A DNA stretch of 64,000 bases from Cornus controversa (Eukaryota > Streptophyta > Magnoliopsida > Cornales > Cornaceae): NCBI GenBank assembly GCA_026545225.1, contig CM048854.1, positions 29,177,230 to 29,241,229 of the forward strand, written 5' to 3'. Below, one piece after another: positions 10,595 through 22,484 of the stretch (positions within the stretch are counted from its first letter, which is position 1; each line of letters starts with the position of its first letter). The position numbers were made by a program, and so were the translations under genes. The notes beneath the pieces are model-generated. The model ran no database searches. It was not told where the DNA came from and saw only the letters and a program-made list of their open reading frames with translations.

Positions 10595-12538
10595 CTTTTG
10601 CTAGTCCTCTATCAAATACAAACAAATGTGATTAATGCACAAAACTATTACTTTTATTTAACTCCTAACTAAAGATGTTTCACTTTCGCAGGTTGTTCTC
10701 GATTGTATTTACCATATTCAATAAGGCCTTAAACCCCTAGGTTACCCTTAGTGGACGAGATATAGCCTCGTGAGGGTTTGCAATGAAAATACCGACAAAC
10801 TTCCTAACTATTACAAAAAAGGAGTTGTTTTAAGATAGTAGTTTCCCCTATTGTTCAGAGAATCTTCTGTATATCCATGAAACATGAAAAATAAGAAATG
10901 AAATTGTTAAGTTCCTCACACACAACAAGCTACTAGGGTGTCATAAAATTAACATTAAGGAAAATTCATCCACAAGCAACCTAAAAGCAGAGTGCATGTG
11001 TGTGAAGTCAACAAAAAGCCATCCTCAAATCCAAATAATGTAATTCCCAAGTTACTAGAAGAAAAAGACGTTTTGACTTCAAATATCATAGGTAAATATC
11101 TCTCTAAAAAAATAACTCTCGGAGATTTGGCTAATTGTTTCTCTCAGTTGTATATGAGTAGAAACTTTGTTTCCAAAGTAAAAGCAAGTTCACATATTAA
11201 TATGAAAAACCAATATATACAAATTGAAAAGTCTCATGACAGGAATGTTGATCACTTTTGAGAGAATGTCGAGCTACCCACCATAGCGTCTTCTCACTTG
11301 TTACCCACTATTATATTTTTTCATAAATCTTGCAGGTGGTGATTAGGATGGGGCTGTAGGTGAATGTTTTTGAAAGTGATGAGTCTTCAAAATATCTCAA
11401 AGGGAAAACTTGACTTCTTTTTCCTTTATTCTCTTTTTTTTTCATTGAAAAAAATATGATGATTTTTTTCCCTTTTCTTTGTACACAAGAACATTCGTAT
11501 CACTTTTCAAAAAATAAACAATAGAAACAAGGATTATGGTATGATATGATAGTAGAAAGATAAATTACAAAGCCTATGTTTCTCTTAACTCGAAGTGATT
11601 TCATTCTCAGTGATTAACCAAAATGAAAGATAATGAGACTAACAACAATTTTTAATATGATATCAAAGAAAATTGAGTCATCATGTGACTCAGAGTTAGC
11701 AAAACTCTCTACAAAGGTGAAATACACGAAAGCTCACAAGGTCTAAACCTCCACTATTAGATCTTCCAGATTATCGAGAGGTTACTCACTTTTCAATTCG
11801 AATTACAAAGTTTGACTTTTGTGTAAAAAGTATTTTTGCTTCTAAATGCTCGTGATGTAATAATGTCTATCATTATATTATCCTAATAACAAGTTTAATT
11901 TAGATCAAAACATTAAAATCTCCTAGATTTCATGAAACGAATTATAAGTTAATACAATCTCATCATTGTAAAGGTACTATACTGTCAAACACAATTTTTT
12001 TTTGAATAAATTGAAATAATGACTCTATTTTAGATTAAAAGATTTTCAAAAGAATAGTGCGGTTTGATAAATCTACCCTTCCCCCAAACAAAATACAACA
12101 TTGTCCCTAGTGTTAAAAGGACAGTAACAAAATAAACAATGTATCGCTGAAAATGGAGAGAAAAATATTGGAATAAATTACCGCAATTTTTCTTGTGTGG
12201 TAGAAGTACAGTGCCTGCAAAGATGCAATGCATAATAATATAGACTAAATGATTTAGAACCATATTAATCAAAGATCGTACCCTTAAACAGAATATAAAC
12301 ATATCCATATAGAGTCTACAAAAAATCCTAAACTAAGTAGCAAAACAACTAAACAGTTTCAGAGCTATCGAGTAGGAGTGAACTATAACTAAATGTACTT
12401 TAAAATCAACTGGCGGGGTTGCTTCCCAGGAGCACTAAGTTTAATGTCTTCAGCCACATACAAAGGAGATAGTACCCCCAAAAGATCAATTGGAATAGAC
12501 CGGATCGACGAGGAGAACGTCTTCAATTTCATGAGCCT
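10595..12538 (-). other. 3' non-coding/env-position region of the Athila-like element
   Basis: Between the integrase end (12539) and the inferred polypurine tract. No coherent frame survives on the minus strand. The plus-strand frame at 10992-11261 (89 codons) has no recognisable motif. In Athila elements this region can carry an env-like ORF; I see no membrane segments that would support one here. Confidence 0.4.
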
Positions 12539-13570
12539 CTAACTTAAGAAAAGCTTTAGACATTGAGCATTAACTTTGAATAACTTTCCATTTTTAGGAT
12601 CTTGAACCTCAATAGCACCATGACTAGCAACATGGTGGACATAGTATGGACAAGACCATCGTGGCCTCAACTTTCCAGGGAACAATTCAAGACAGGAGTT
12701 ATACAGAAGAACTTTATGTCCTGGGGAGAAATTTTTTCTCAGAATTTGTTTGTCATGTTCCAATTTGGTCTTAACTTTATAAATCCTCGAACTCTCGTAG
12801 GCATTATTTCTGATTTCCTCTAACTCATCGAGTTAAAGTGACTTACGTTCTTTGACTCTGTCATAGTTAAAATTCATGGCCTTGATAGCCCAATAAGCAC
12901 TATGTTCAAGTTCGATAGGCAAGCGACATGCTTTGCCATAAACTAAGTGATATGGAGGCATTCTTATAGGAATCATATAAGCAGTACAATATGCCCACAA
13001 AGTATCTTGGAGGCGGAGACTCCAATCTTTTCTTGTGGGGTTAACCATTTTTTCTAAGATATATTTGATCTCCCTATTAGATACCTCAGCCTGACCATTG
13101 GTTTATGGGTGATAAGATAGGGCCACCTTGTGGGTGATCCCATATTTGGACATTAAGTTTTCAAAGACTTTGTTACAAAAATGGGAACCATTATCACTAA
13201 TTATGGCTCGAGGTATATCGAATCTAGACAAAATTAAGTCTTTCAAAAAATTCACCACAACTCTGCGGTCTGCTATCTTGGTGGCTAACGCTTCTACCCA
13301 TTTAGACACATAATCAACAGCAAGAAGGATATAGATATACCGAAATGAAAAGGGAAAGGTCCCATGAAGTTAATACCCCAAACATCAAAGATTTTGACAA
13401 CTATAATTGATTGTTAGGGTCACTCATTACGCTTGGTAATCTTACCTAATAATTGACATCTAGGACAAGCGAGACAATAGGTATGAGTGTCCTTAAAAAG
13501 AGTGGCCCAATAAAATTTTGACTGCAAGATTTTTGTGGCGGTCCTTTTAGAGTTAAAATGGCTACCACAG
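12539..13570 (-). pseudogene. Athila-like Gypsy integrase, degenerate
   Basis: The minus-strand frames join into a Ty3/Gypsy integrase. An HHCC zinc domain lies near 13430-13570 (CPRCQLLGKITKRNE at its end). The core has WGINFMGPFP near 13365-13395, SKWVEALATK, then IISDNGSHF near 13175-13205. [20 protein letters not shown] follows at 13046-13105, then the Athila-style tail LRKNFSPGHKVLLYNSCLE and GAIEVQDPKNGKLFKVN. The first catalytic Asp is replaced by Asn (WGIN for WGID). A stop (CAA to TAA) interrupts the YHP-TNG motif. The second Asp and the Glu remain. The enzyme would insert element DNA into chromosomes; this copy cannot. Confidence 0.85.
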
Positions 13571-13649
13571 GCCTGATCATGACAAAAGGAAATGACAGAC
13601 TCTTGGTCTTCCTCGGGGACACACCTACGGATGATCTAATCTAGACAAT

Positions 13650-14069
13650 ACTTAAATAAGTAGGGATCATCGTCACAATGTAATTAACAATATCAGTGTA
13701 ACATGGTGCATGAGATATTGTAAAAAATTGCTCATCGGAAAAATAATAAGAGATGGGAAGGGAGTAACTAATAGAATCAACAACAAAACGAGACAAATGA
13801 TCAGCCACTACATTTTCTGAGCCTTTCTTATCACAAATCTCAAGGTTAAATTATTGAAGGAGTAAGATCCATCGTATTAACCTAGGTTTGACATCTTTTT
13901 TGGAGAGAAGATGTCGCAATACAGCATGATCGGTATTGATGATGACCTTAGATCCGATAAAATAAGAGCAAAATTTGTTAAAGAAAAATACGATTACCAA
14001 CAACTCTTTCTCGGTGGTCGAGTAGTCAAGTTGCGCGTCGTTCAAGGTCTTACTAGCATAATAGATCAC
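13650..14069 (-). pseudogene. Athila-like Gypsy RNase H
   Basis: The minus-strand frame at 13851-14069 reads [23 protein letters not shown] and then [19 protein letters not shown], the Ty3/Gypsy RNase H domain that removes template RNA. It continues into 13650-13850 with stops (WILLLQ, then LEICDKKGSENVVADHLS). It lies between the reverse transcriptase and integrase relics, in canonical order. Confidence 0.85.
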
Positions 14070-15294
14070 ATAGGGTGCTTTATTAACTCTTTATCTTAAA
14101 ACAACCCCAACTGCATAATTCAACGCATCGCACATAATCTCAAAAGGTAGGTTCCAATCAAGCGGGCGGATTATGGGTGCAGTGGTGAGGGCTGACTTTA
14201 ATTACTCAAAAACTGATTGACAGGCATTTGTAAACTCAAATGGTGCATCCTTAGTTAGAAGATAGGTCAAAGGTCATGCTATCTTACTAAAATATTTGAT
14301 GAAACGCTTATAGAACCCAGCATGACCTAGAAAAGCATGAATATCTGATGTGGCTAAACTTGAATTATAATTATAAGCTTATTTTTGCCCATTTTTCAAA
14401 ATATAATTTAACCACTCGCAAGAGCACGAATCTTTGTAGATACGGTTCTATATAGAGGGTATCGATCCCACGAGGACTAGTCGTTAATTGTCTTAAAAAA
14501 AGATTAATTTCACTTTAATTATAAAAAACAAGGTTTTGATTTTTGTTTTAAAACTATTGCATAAAATGTAAAAACAATAAATTTAAATAGTTAAAAGTTG
14601 GGAGAGAGAACTAGGGGTGGTTTCCACCACTAGCCATTCACATGTCCATAAGTGTAGCAAGCTTGAGATTTATAAATTAAATGTCTAACAATGTCATTAG
14701 GCTTGTGACCTCAATGACATATCAAAAGATTAATGTGTGTGTAACCCTATCATAATCCATCTTCAACAAACATAGTTCTTCAACCTAACTAATTACCCTA
14801 CTCTCTAAATGAACCTAAATGCATCCAAACTACCTTATCTTGGCATGGTTTATACAAGCAAGAACAACACATTCATTTAAATACCATTACTTAGCCATCA
14901 TTTGCATTTCTTGTGGAAGATACAAATGTTGTGCATTCACATGAAAGATTCTATTCTAAGACAAGAATAAAATCAATATCAAATGAATATATATAAGAAA
15001 TGTTTAAGTGTACATTGTCACTAGACTAAATAATCAACATTTAAATACAAATTCCAAATAATGCTACAAAAATGAACAAGTTTACATGGCTAGGGGTTTC
15101 ACCCACACCCTAGTAGAGAAGTTAGTTGGTCATGACAGCCTTGCACTCTTCCATTGATGGAGAAAATGAAGCTTCAAGGTCTGGTTCAGCTCCTTCTTCC
15201 CCTCTCCCAAAAGTCTCTATGTATGTATATTGTATATGAGAGAAAATGGCTTCTTTTGTACTTTATGGCTCTCTTTTCATCCTTAGGGCCCACC

Positions 15295-15295
<1 letters not shown>

Positions 15296-15330
<35 letters not shown>

Positions 15331-15340
15331 ATATATATAC
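15296..15340. repeat. (TA)n microsatellite
   Basis: About 20 TA units, slightly interrupted, within the solo LTR. Confidence 0.9.
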
Positions 15341-15469
15341 CAACTAGAGCTATAATATCTCCATGTGTCTTGTTCAAGTCAGACAATCCCTCCAAGTTGT
15401 GCAAAAAAGGGGATTTTGTTGCAAGTGGGAAGAGTAGGTGAGCAAGTGGGCAAGTGGGTCTGCAGAATC

Positions 15470-15585
15470 TCGATCAATCGAAATTGGAATCTCGATTGAT
15501 CGAGATTTCGATCAATCGAAATTCAAGTCTCGATCAATCGAGATCTCGATTGATCAAGATCAACATCTCGATTGATCAAGATGTC
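15470..15585. repeat. Clustered TCGATCAATCGA palindromes
   Basis: Repeated short inverted units (TCGATCAATCGA, TCGATTGATCGA) in tandem in the U3/R area of the solo LTR. They could form cruciforms or serve as protein-binding sites; no function is shown. Confidence 0.75.
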
Positions 15586-16010
15586 TTAGCTTTAATTCTG
15601 AATTTTGTTCTTCAACTGCAAATGACCTCAAACCTTGCTCCTTTTACTGCAAAACCTGCAATACATCAAAAATACAAAAATACCGTAAACGTATCTCGGT
15701 AAACGTAATAACGGGACTAACATATGCAATAAAGAGGGTTCAAATACATAGTATTGAACACTTATCAATATCGCGAATAGTTTTTGGGATAAGTATATTT
15801 AAGATGAGGTCAACTTTTACTTTATCTACCTCAATTCTCCCACTAGAAATAGTATGACCAAGGACAATTCATTTATTTATCATGAAGTGACATTTTTTTG
15901 AGTTAAGAACTAGGTTAGTGTCACGACAACGTTAAAACACTAGAGTAAGATGGTGCAGGCATTGCTTAAAATATGAACCAAAGATAGAGAAGTTATCATT
16001 TCTAGAAATT

Positions 16011-17334
16011 TGTTAACTGGTTGCGAAAGTTAGATTTAAAACATAGAGGGGGTGATTAGGTTTACTCGCTTTTGCTTAATTATTCAAATTATCCAATTTT
16101 AAGTCTAATTAAAATTATAAGCAATCCCACAAAGTAAGTAAATAAAATAAAGTACAGTAAAGTAAAGAATGCACCAGATGTACATGGAAAACCCAGATTG
16201 AAAAAAACCATAGGTGAGACTTTGTAGCCCTGGAGAAGCAAATCCACTATCATCATAGTAAAGTACAATAGACTATATCCCAGACTCACACCTACTCCAC
16301 TTTGACAAGAACTTTGATGCGGAACACCTCAAACTTACAATTGCGACTACCTCGTCCAACTGCTGCAGATTTTCGACTAACGTCAAAATCCTCTCAGAAG
16401 GGTAATTGTAAGAACTTAGTAAGTATTCTATCCCTTTCATAGCTTGATTTTCTTCTCCTTCCTCTCCAACGAACATTTGTCGAAGAAACCAATCTAGTAA
16501 CTTGATCATGAAGAAATCTTCAATGCAGTCTTCGAACAGTTGATCAAGAAAATAGAGACACCCTAAATCACTAAGTAAATATGTGTGTACTCTAAAAAAT
16601 ATAAACAAATAATTTGAGGAATAATCATTTGCTAGAAAAATATCTCAATGCTTTTTCTCTAGAATATGAATTTATGTTCTGTAGAAAGTGTAATTAGAAA
16701 GAAACCATATGAGATTTTTATAGAGATTAAAAATTTTAATTTTCTTGAAAAATAAGTTAAAAATCAATAAGAAACAAGTCCCCACATTTTAGGAAAGTTC
16801 TGAGTCAAATTCGGGTCAAAACAGGACTCTAGAAGACAAAATTCGCATAGTAGAAGCGTTGGAATGGTCCAGCCTTCACTTGGATCGGTCCAAGTCTTGT
16901 AGTAATCTCATATTGAGATTCTGAGACCTCATGGACCAGTCCAGCTAAACCCTGGACTAGTCCAACCTTGAATATTTCAAAAATATGCTCAAAACCCCTA
17001 ATTTTCAAGGTCGTAACCACCCGATTTGAAATATATGTATTTTTACCACTTTACCTGAACTACATGACTCTTATACTTGATCAATGATGTCCTCATGTAA
17101 TCAAAACCATCCAGAAACTTTCATCAATCGAATCATTGTTTAGACCATTGATGACTTCTTCCGAAGATTCAAGCTTCATCATTTGAAGAACATTCGCACA
17201 GTTGGTTTAGAACTTCATGCTCACTCTGAGACTTTAATTACATGATCAATGACAAGAATATAACTTAAAGAATACAATTCGATCATGTTTGATTTTGACA
17301 CCGAAGATTGCTAATTACAAAAATATAAGTCATA
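16011..17334 (-). repeat. Third, solo copy of the 1014-2380 LTR family
   Basis: Aligns with the LTRs at 1014-2380 and 8432-9794 along its length (shared TTAGGTTTACTCG block, Pro/Val-type short frames, TATA box, and the GATCATGTTTG...GACACC end). It is more diverged and has small deletions. No matching internal region and no clear target duplication flank it, so it is a solo or truncated LTR that now borders the Athila reverse transcriptase relic. Confidence 0.8.
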
Positions 17335-18200
17335 GTGTAAGCTCACAAGTCAATTAAGTTACGATTATTTATATTTTTTTTGAAAGAGAAGGAAATATCT
17401 TAGTTATATTCACTTGAACCCACGTCCATCAATTAATGGAATAAGTTATTCACCAAGTTTTTTACCAAGTTATTTTTCATGCACAAAACTAACTCCATTC
17501 GTCGAAATATCATGTAATTTACTCAAAAAGAAGGTGAGGAGTTTTATGTGTGTTGAGAGAAATTTAATGATCTCCTCCTTAAGTGTCCCTATCATGGTTT
17601 TGATAAGTGGTAATTAGTTCAATTATTTTATGAGGGGTTGTCACCCCATAATCATCAACTAATTGAGTCACGAGGTGGGGTAGAGTTCATGTCTAAGAAT
17701 GAGGATGAAGCATGAAAATTTCTTGATTCGTTATCAAAGAGCTCTCAACAATGGGAGAACTCAAGGAATATTGAAAGGAGTGTTTTATACCAGTGGCCTC
17801 AGAATGCAAAAGAGAGGAATTTATGAGGTCAGAGAGAAAATCAATTTGAATGCAAGGATAGCCAGTCTAATTAGAAAAATATAGGCTTTAGAGATGAGTA
17901 AGGGAGTAATTCTTTTATTCTTGCAGTTAGTGAAGTATGTCAATTGTGTGATAGTTCTTTTCATGCGGCTCAAACATGTCCATCCATTGTATCTTTTCAT
18001 GAGTGTATAACTAACAAACTAATACACTCAACTTCTATAAGAAACTGTTTGGTAGCCCCCATTCTAACACAAACAATCCTAGCTGGAGAAATCACCCTAC
18101 TTTCTCTTAGAAGCAAGAATAACCTTGGAACAATATAGGGGTACAACCTATACAACCCCGAGGGCAACCAAAATTTTCATATCATTCTATGTCCCAAAAT
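17335..18200 (+). pseudogene. Possible Gypsy gag relic with one zinc knuckle
   Basis: The plus frame around 17918-18138 contains CQLCDSSFHAAQTC, an exact CX2CX4HX4C zinc knuckle, followed by a proline/asparagine-rich stretch (GYNLYNPEG near 18138-18164) like the tail of Athila-type gag. The upstream frame at 17699-17884 is unrecognised. A chance match is possible because only the knuckle is diagnostic. Confidence 0.35.
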
Positions 18201-20340
18201 GCCCATTTGTATGTTCCCTCACCTCAACAGAGATTAACATGCTTTATGTATATATTTTATTCATCAATGGCACACCAACACTACTGCCATTGAGAGTAGT
18301 TTTGACATTTTTTATTTTTATGATAATTAACTCTAATGGAGTTAACTATCAATTAACGATAGAGACACTCAGAGTAAAGTCAACCAAATCTTAAGGCAAT
18401 GTTAGAGTAATTTTCCTTAATAATAATAATAATAATAACAACAACAACCATTGGAGAGAGAATACTCTAGTTTAGACTGCGTAGGAGCTTAATTCAATTT
18501 TTTTTAATGTTATATTTATAGTACTCTCAGGCATTATTTAAAACTTGATTATCAACTAAATTTGAGACATTTGTTGCAATTGCTCCATCCGATATACGAC
18601 GGAGGAATATTATCTAAAAGTTTTTCATATAACAACCTTCGTCAAAGTTTGGTAAGATCATTTGATACATTTCACCACCTTTGTAGGTTTGGAAACTGTT
18701 TCACAGATATAATAAAGAAATATTATTATTTTCTTGTCGGTAGAAAACATTATTATCATTGCAAATTCCAGTATTACATCTCAAAAAAATTCCCAAAGCC
18801 ACCAAAAGAATAAGAAAGCATGTAACTTCTTTTATAATGATTTGTCATCATTTTGTGACATATTTATAATATTAAAAATATAAACTCAAAAAAAAAAAAA
18901 ACAACCAAGCATTTAATCTATTTAAAAACTAGGGTCGATTTGATTTCAAATTTGTTAACCCATCGTGTCCACCTAAAGAAAAGTATCTTCGCTACATCTG
19001 GTACAGTGGTATTGTATTGCTCAATCATCTTTGATTTTTTTATTATTTTTTAAGTAACAATTATAATTATAATTATAATTAAAATGGTAAGAGACCAAAT
19101 GGATACGTGGCTTTGATAGGTTGGCAAGCTACCTTCCTATTCTACAATCTTCTTTAATGTTCTGGATTCTCCCAGTCAATTGAAATTGCTGAAGTATGGA
19201 CCACGTGTCGAGTAGGCATCTGTTTAGAAAAACCATTATCAATAAATATATATATAATTACAACATGTGTAGACAAATAGGCGTGGCCAACCCTTTGATC
19301 GACACGCGTCTGTGTCCCGGTTAGTTTTGCCTAACCATAATAGAGCTTAAATGGCGCGTTTGAGCTTTAGGTTGGTTGGCACATTTTTTTTTTTTTTTTG
19401 GGTGTAAAACTTATCTACACTCGAAAATGTATATAAATGCTCTTGACACATTAATTTTTGATAGCAAATGGGAGTAACTAAATTTTAAAAGTAATTTGTC
19501 TAATGTACCCTAAATTAAGTTGCAGAAATAAACTTGGTTACTCCCGGTATCAAAAGAATCACAATTATAGTAATGAATTTTATGCGTGTATTTTTTGAAA
19601 ATAATTAAAATTTTCTTCTAATTGTCGATTTTTCAGATAGAGAAATTGTTTTCAAATTTGAACTGACAACTTCCGTATCATAGTCGACCAATTTATACAT
19701 GCCAAAAATTTTCAAGAATTTTGAAAATAAGCTCTTGAAAATGATTAGCTTGAAACATAGTTTATAAAATTATGTTTGGCATATTAAATTTTAAGTTGGT
19801 TCATGTTAGAATAAAGGATAAATCTGCCTTGAAATATAACACAATTATAGGAACTTAATTTATTGATTTAAAACTTAATGGACTCTTCTAGTTCTTCCAA
19901 AATTAGCAAAACCAATTGAAGAAATCTGCTTATATCAACAAAATTAAATTGCAAAATACAAAAAATATCCTTATTCTTTTACTATAATTGTACTTTTAAC
20001 TAAAATAATATAATAATTATTGATGGTTAAAAAAGAGAAGAAGCAGCAAAACTACAGTTTTATTTAATTAATCCCTTGCTCGCCACAGTGAAACAGCAGC
20101 AGTCCCCAGAAGTTTATGGGAATCCAAAACCCTAAAAATCCAGAGAATAAAAAACAAATCCAATTTTATTACTGTACGTCCTAATCTAGTGGGGGCCTTA
20201 TTTCCCCCCTTGTTTTGACAATAGCCCTCCAGATATTTTCATCCCTCTCTATCAATCAAACTCACCTTCGTACAACTTTCATGTCTCCCTCTATGAAGCA
20301 CGCGTCACTTATTTTCTCTCTCCTCTTTTCTCTCTCTTCT
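18200..20340. other. AT-rich low-copy DNA, no gene seen
   Basis: Contains an (AAT)n/(AAC)n microsatellite near 18418-18447, an A-run near 18890-18902, a (TAATTA)-like repeat near 19060-19080 and a T-run near 19384-19400. The last ~200 bases become CT-rich (CTCTCTCCTC near 20310-20340), as plant promoters and 5' leaders often are. Confidence 0.5.
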
Positions 20341-20534
20341 GTCTAGCAATTCTCTTCCGTGTTGTATCTTCCATCATCAGATACTGCTATCCAATTATTA
20401 TCAATCACGTTTCACCAATATACTGTATTTCGTAATGCATATTCTACCGTCTTTTGTCTCCGTTTGGTTCTCGGTAAAGTGCGGGAAAGAGAGAGAATTT
20501 GCTCAATGCTGGCTTCATTTTTTCTGGAAACAGA

Positions 20535-20758
20535 ATGGCGTATGTGCTGCGTTTTTCTTTTAATCAATCTCTGTTTTTTTAATACTTTTTTTTTTTTGTT
20601 TGGCGAAATTTCCTGAGTTTGAGCTCTAGAATCAGATACAAATTGTTTGTTTCATTTATTGTCGTGATGTGCTTTCTAACATTTTGTTCTTTGTTCTTGA
20701 AATATTTTTAGATCAACGTTAGATGAAGAGTGGATCTTGTTGTGGCCTTCGCTATCTG
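20535..20758 (+). CDS. Candidate start of a host gene, two mini-exons
   Basis: An ATG at 20535 is followed after two bases by a perfect donor (C|GTATGT, exon end 20539). A pyrimidine-rich intron ends in TTTTTAG at 20711. The next exon is 20712-20758, ending before GTGCGT. Spliced, it reads MASTLDEEWILLWPSLS plus one base, with no stop. A CT-rich, leader-like sequence lies upstream (20310-20350). Against it: an upstream out-of-frame ATG at 20506 and no firm downstream exons. One possible continuation with the right phase is 33656-33713, but that is 13 kb away and unproven. I do not recognise the protein. Confidence 0.3.
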
Positions 20759-20759
20759 G

Positions 20760-22008
20760 TGCGTATACCGATCGTCTTTATGTTTATTTTTATTGAAACA
20801 AAACGTTACAATATAGTTTGTCTATAACTTTTCTGTGTTGATTTTAACTTGAATCTTTATCTTATTCAATCACAATTGCTTTGTTGATCATTGTGATATG
20901 AAGCATCTGCGCTGCGAGTTGATGTTATTACCATTTTTTTTTCCAGTTTATATTCAACTTGCATTTGATCCGATTTATACTGTTTCAATTTTCTCTCTCT
21001 CAACACTCGAGCGTACTTTTCTGAAGTTTTATCACCATTCAGAGTATCTGGTTAGAGTAAAACGGTAGAATAATTAAGTAACAGGCAAAGCTCTCAACTT
21101 TTTTGATGACAACTTTTGAAAAAGTTATATTAGGATTTGAAAAGATAATTCCAACCATACTGGTGGTTGCACAAATTAGTGCTCTCGTGTAATAGAATAT
21201 TTGGACTGGTTGAGCAAGGTATATGAAAGTGTTGGTAATAGAGCTGGATAACTCACACAATTTTGGCCATGGAGATTGAAGAATGGTCAATAGAGGTTTT
21301 TTGTGGTTGTTTGATTTAAGATTTGAGGTTTTCTTTGTTGAGGAAAAATTATACATCTCTCTATTTTAGAGATTGACCCTAGGATAGCAGAGCTAGAGTG
21401 AAAGCGGCAATTTCTAAATTATATCCCATAGCATCTTCTGAGTAGAGCTATATGTACATATGAGAATAAGCAACCATATATGGTATATCTGGAAAACCAA
21501 AAACTTGTCAAATTTAATTAAAATAACAATAAATATGTGAAAAAAATTATAATGTAGACATTGTTAGTGGTGCATTACGAATTTTGTAATGCCTCAAGTT
21601 GAGAATAATTAGCTACAATTGTAAGGCTCAAAGTTTTTGATGCAATTCTCAATTCCCATTGTTGACATATAGTTGAATCTTAATGGCACTGAGCCATTGA
21701 GGGATGTGTATGTTGCCCAAGCATAGCAAAAAAACCTCGTGATATATGGATTTTCCTATTATTCTTAACGTAACCAAATTGACATGACACAACATGGGTC
21801 TTGGGGTATGGGTTTTGTATCTGACAACAAAATCAAATTGGAATCCTAGTCCTTTACGGTGATGGCAAAGAAAGAAGAAAAAACTTGGATTTGATAGCAA
21901 AGGATTCTATACCTCTAAAATAGATGGAAACTAGTTTATTTACCACATCTCATTTAATTTAAATTCTAAATGATTATACATCCTTAAAAAATAACTACAT
22001 CATACATT
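20760..22008. other. Low-copy DNA, possibly first intron of the candidate gene
   Basis: AT-rich with no TE signature that I can name. Frames at 21039-21356 and 21649-21900 on the minus strand have no recognisable domain. Confidence 0.35.
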
Positions 22009-22265
22009 ATATCATCATCATCATCCTTGCCTTAGTTCCATATGATTGGGGTTGGCCGCATGAATTCTCTCTCGCCAATATTTTCTATTACATGCCATTT
22101 CCCCTATCAGGTTTAACTTTTTAAAGTCATTCCTAATACCTCATACCATGTTCTCTCCGTTTCTTACCTTCTATTACAACTAGTCCTCCTCACTTCACCG
22201 GCGCGTTACTAGGTCTCTAATATATATGTCCAAACCATCTTAATCTACTCTATCTAATTTTTTCA
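22009..22265 (-). mobile_element. RTE-type LINE 3' tail (minus)
   Basis: Minus strand carries the conserved RTE C-terminal coding remnant in broken frames (KLNLIGEMACNRK, then FMRPTPI) and ends in an ATGATGATG tail at 22009-22025. It is 5'-truncated. Confidence 0.65.
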
Positions 22266-22484
22266 CAAATGAGTGCTACACCAAAATTTTTCTCTCATTA
22301 TATTATTATATATAACATAATGTATTCAAAAGTGCATTCATTTATAATTTTATCCTTTTTGTCTTGCCAACCACCCATTTCAGTATTCATATTTCTTTTA
22401 CCCTAATTAAGATGCTTTGGTCATGCACAACAATGGCTAATAATTTTACCAGTTGGGAAATGTGTCATGATCCTTATTAAGAGT

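Larger units (their letters stand above)
14346..15767 (-). mobile_element. Solo LTR nested in the Athila reverse transcriptase, with 5-bp TSD
   Basis: 1422 bp with TGATGTGG...CTTATCA ends. It is flanked by ATATC (14341-14345 and 15768-15772), and removing it rejoins the reverse transcriptase frame. On the minus strand it starts TGATAAGTGTTC, similar to the Athila-type LTR start at 10577, so it probably came from a related Gypsy family. It holds no coding domain, a (TA)n run and a cluster of TCGATCAATCGA palindromes. Confidence 0.85.
14070..16010 (-). pseudogene. Athila-like Gypsy reverse transcriptase C-terminal half, split by a solo LTR
   Basis: Two parts form one gene. 16010-15768 reads DNFSIFGSYFKQCLHHL, LVLNSKKCHFM and GRIEVDKVKVDLI. 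14345-14070 continues with HAFLGHAGFYKRFIKYFSK and later LPFEIMCDAL. The interruption is the insertion at 14346-15767. Several stops and frame changes are present. The fingers/palm half with the YxDD box is missing: the sequence stops at 16010 against another LTR and does not resume after 17334. Confidence 0.82.

Noticed and set aside
10992..11261. 89-codon plus-strand frame in the Athila 3' region
   Set aside because: No motif, wrong strand for the element, composition AT-driven.
15186..15441. Frames across the (TA)n run
   Set aside because: IYIYIY peptides come from the microsatellite.
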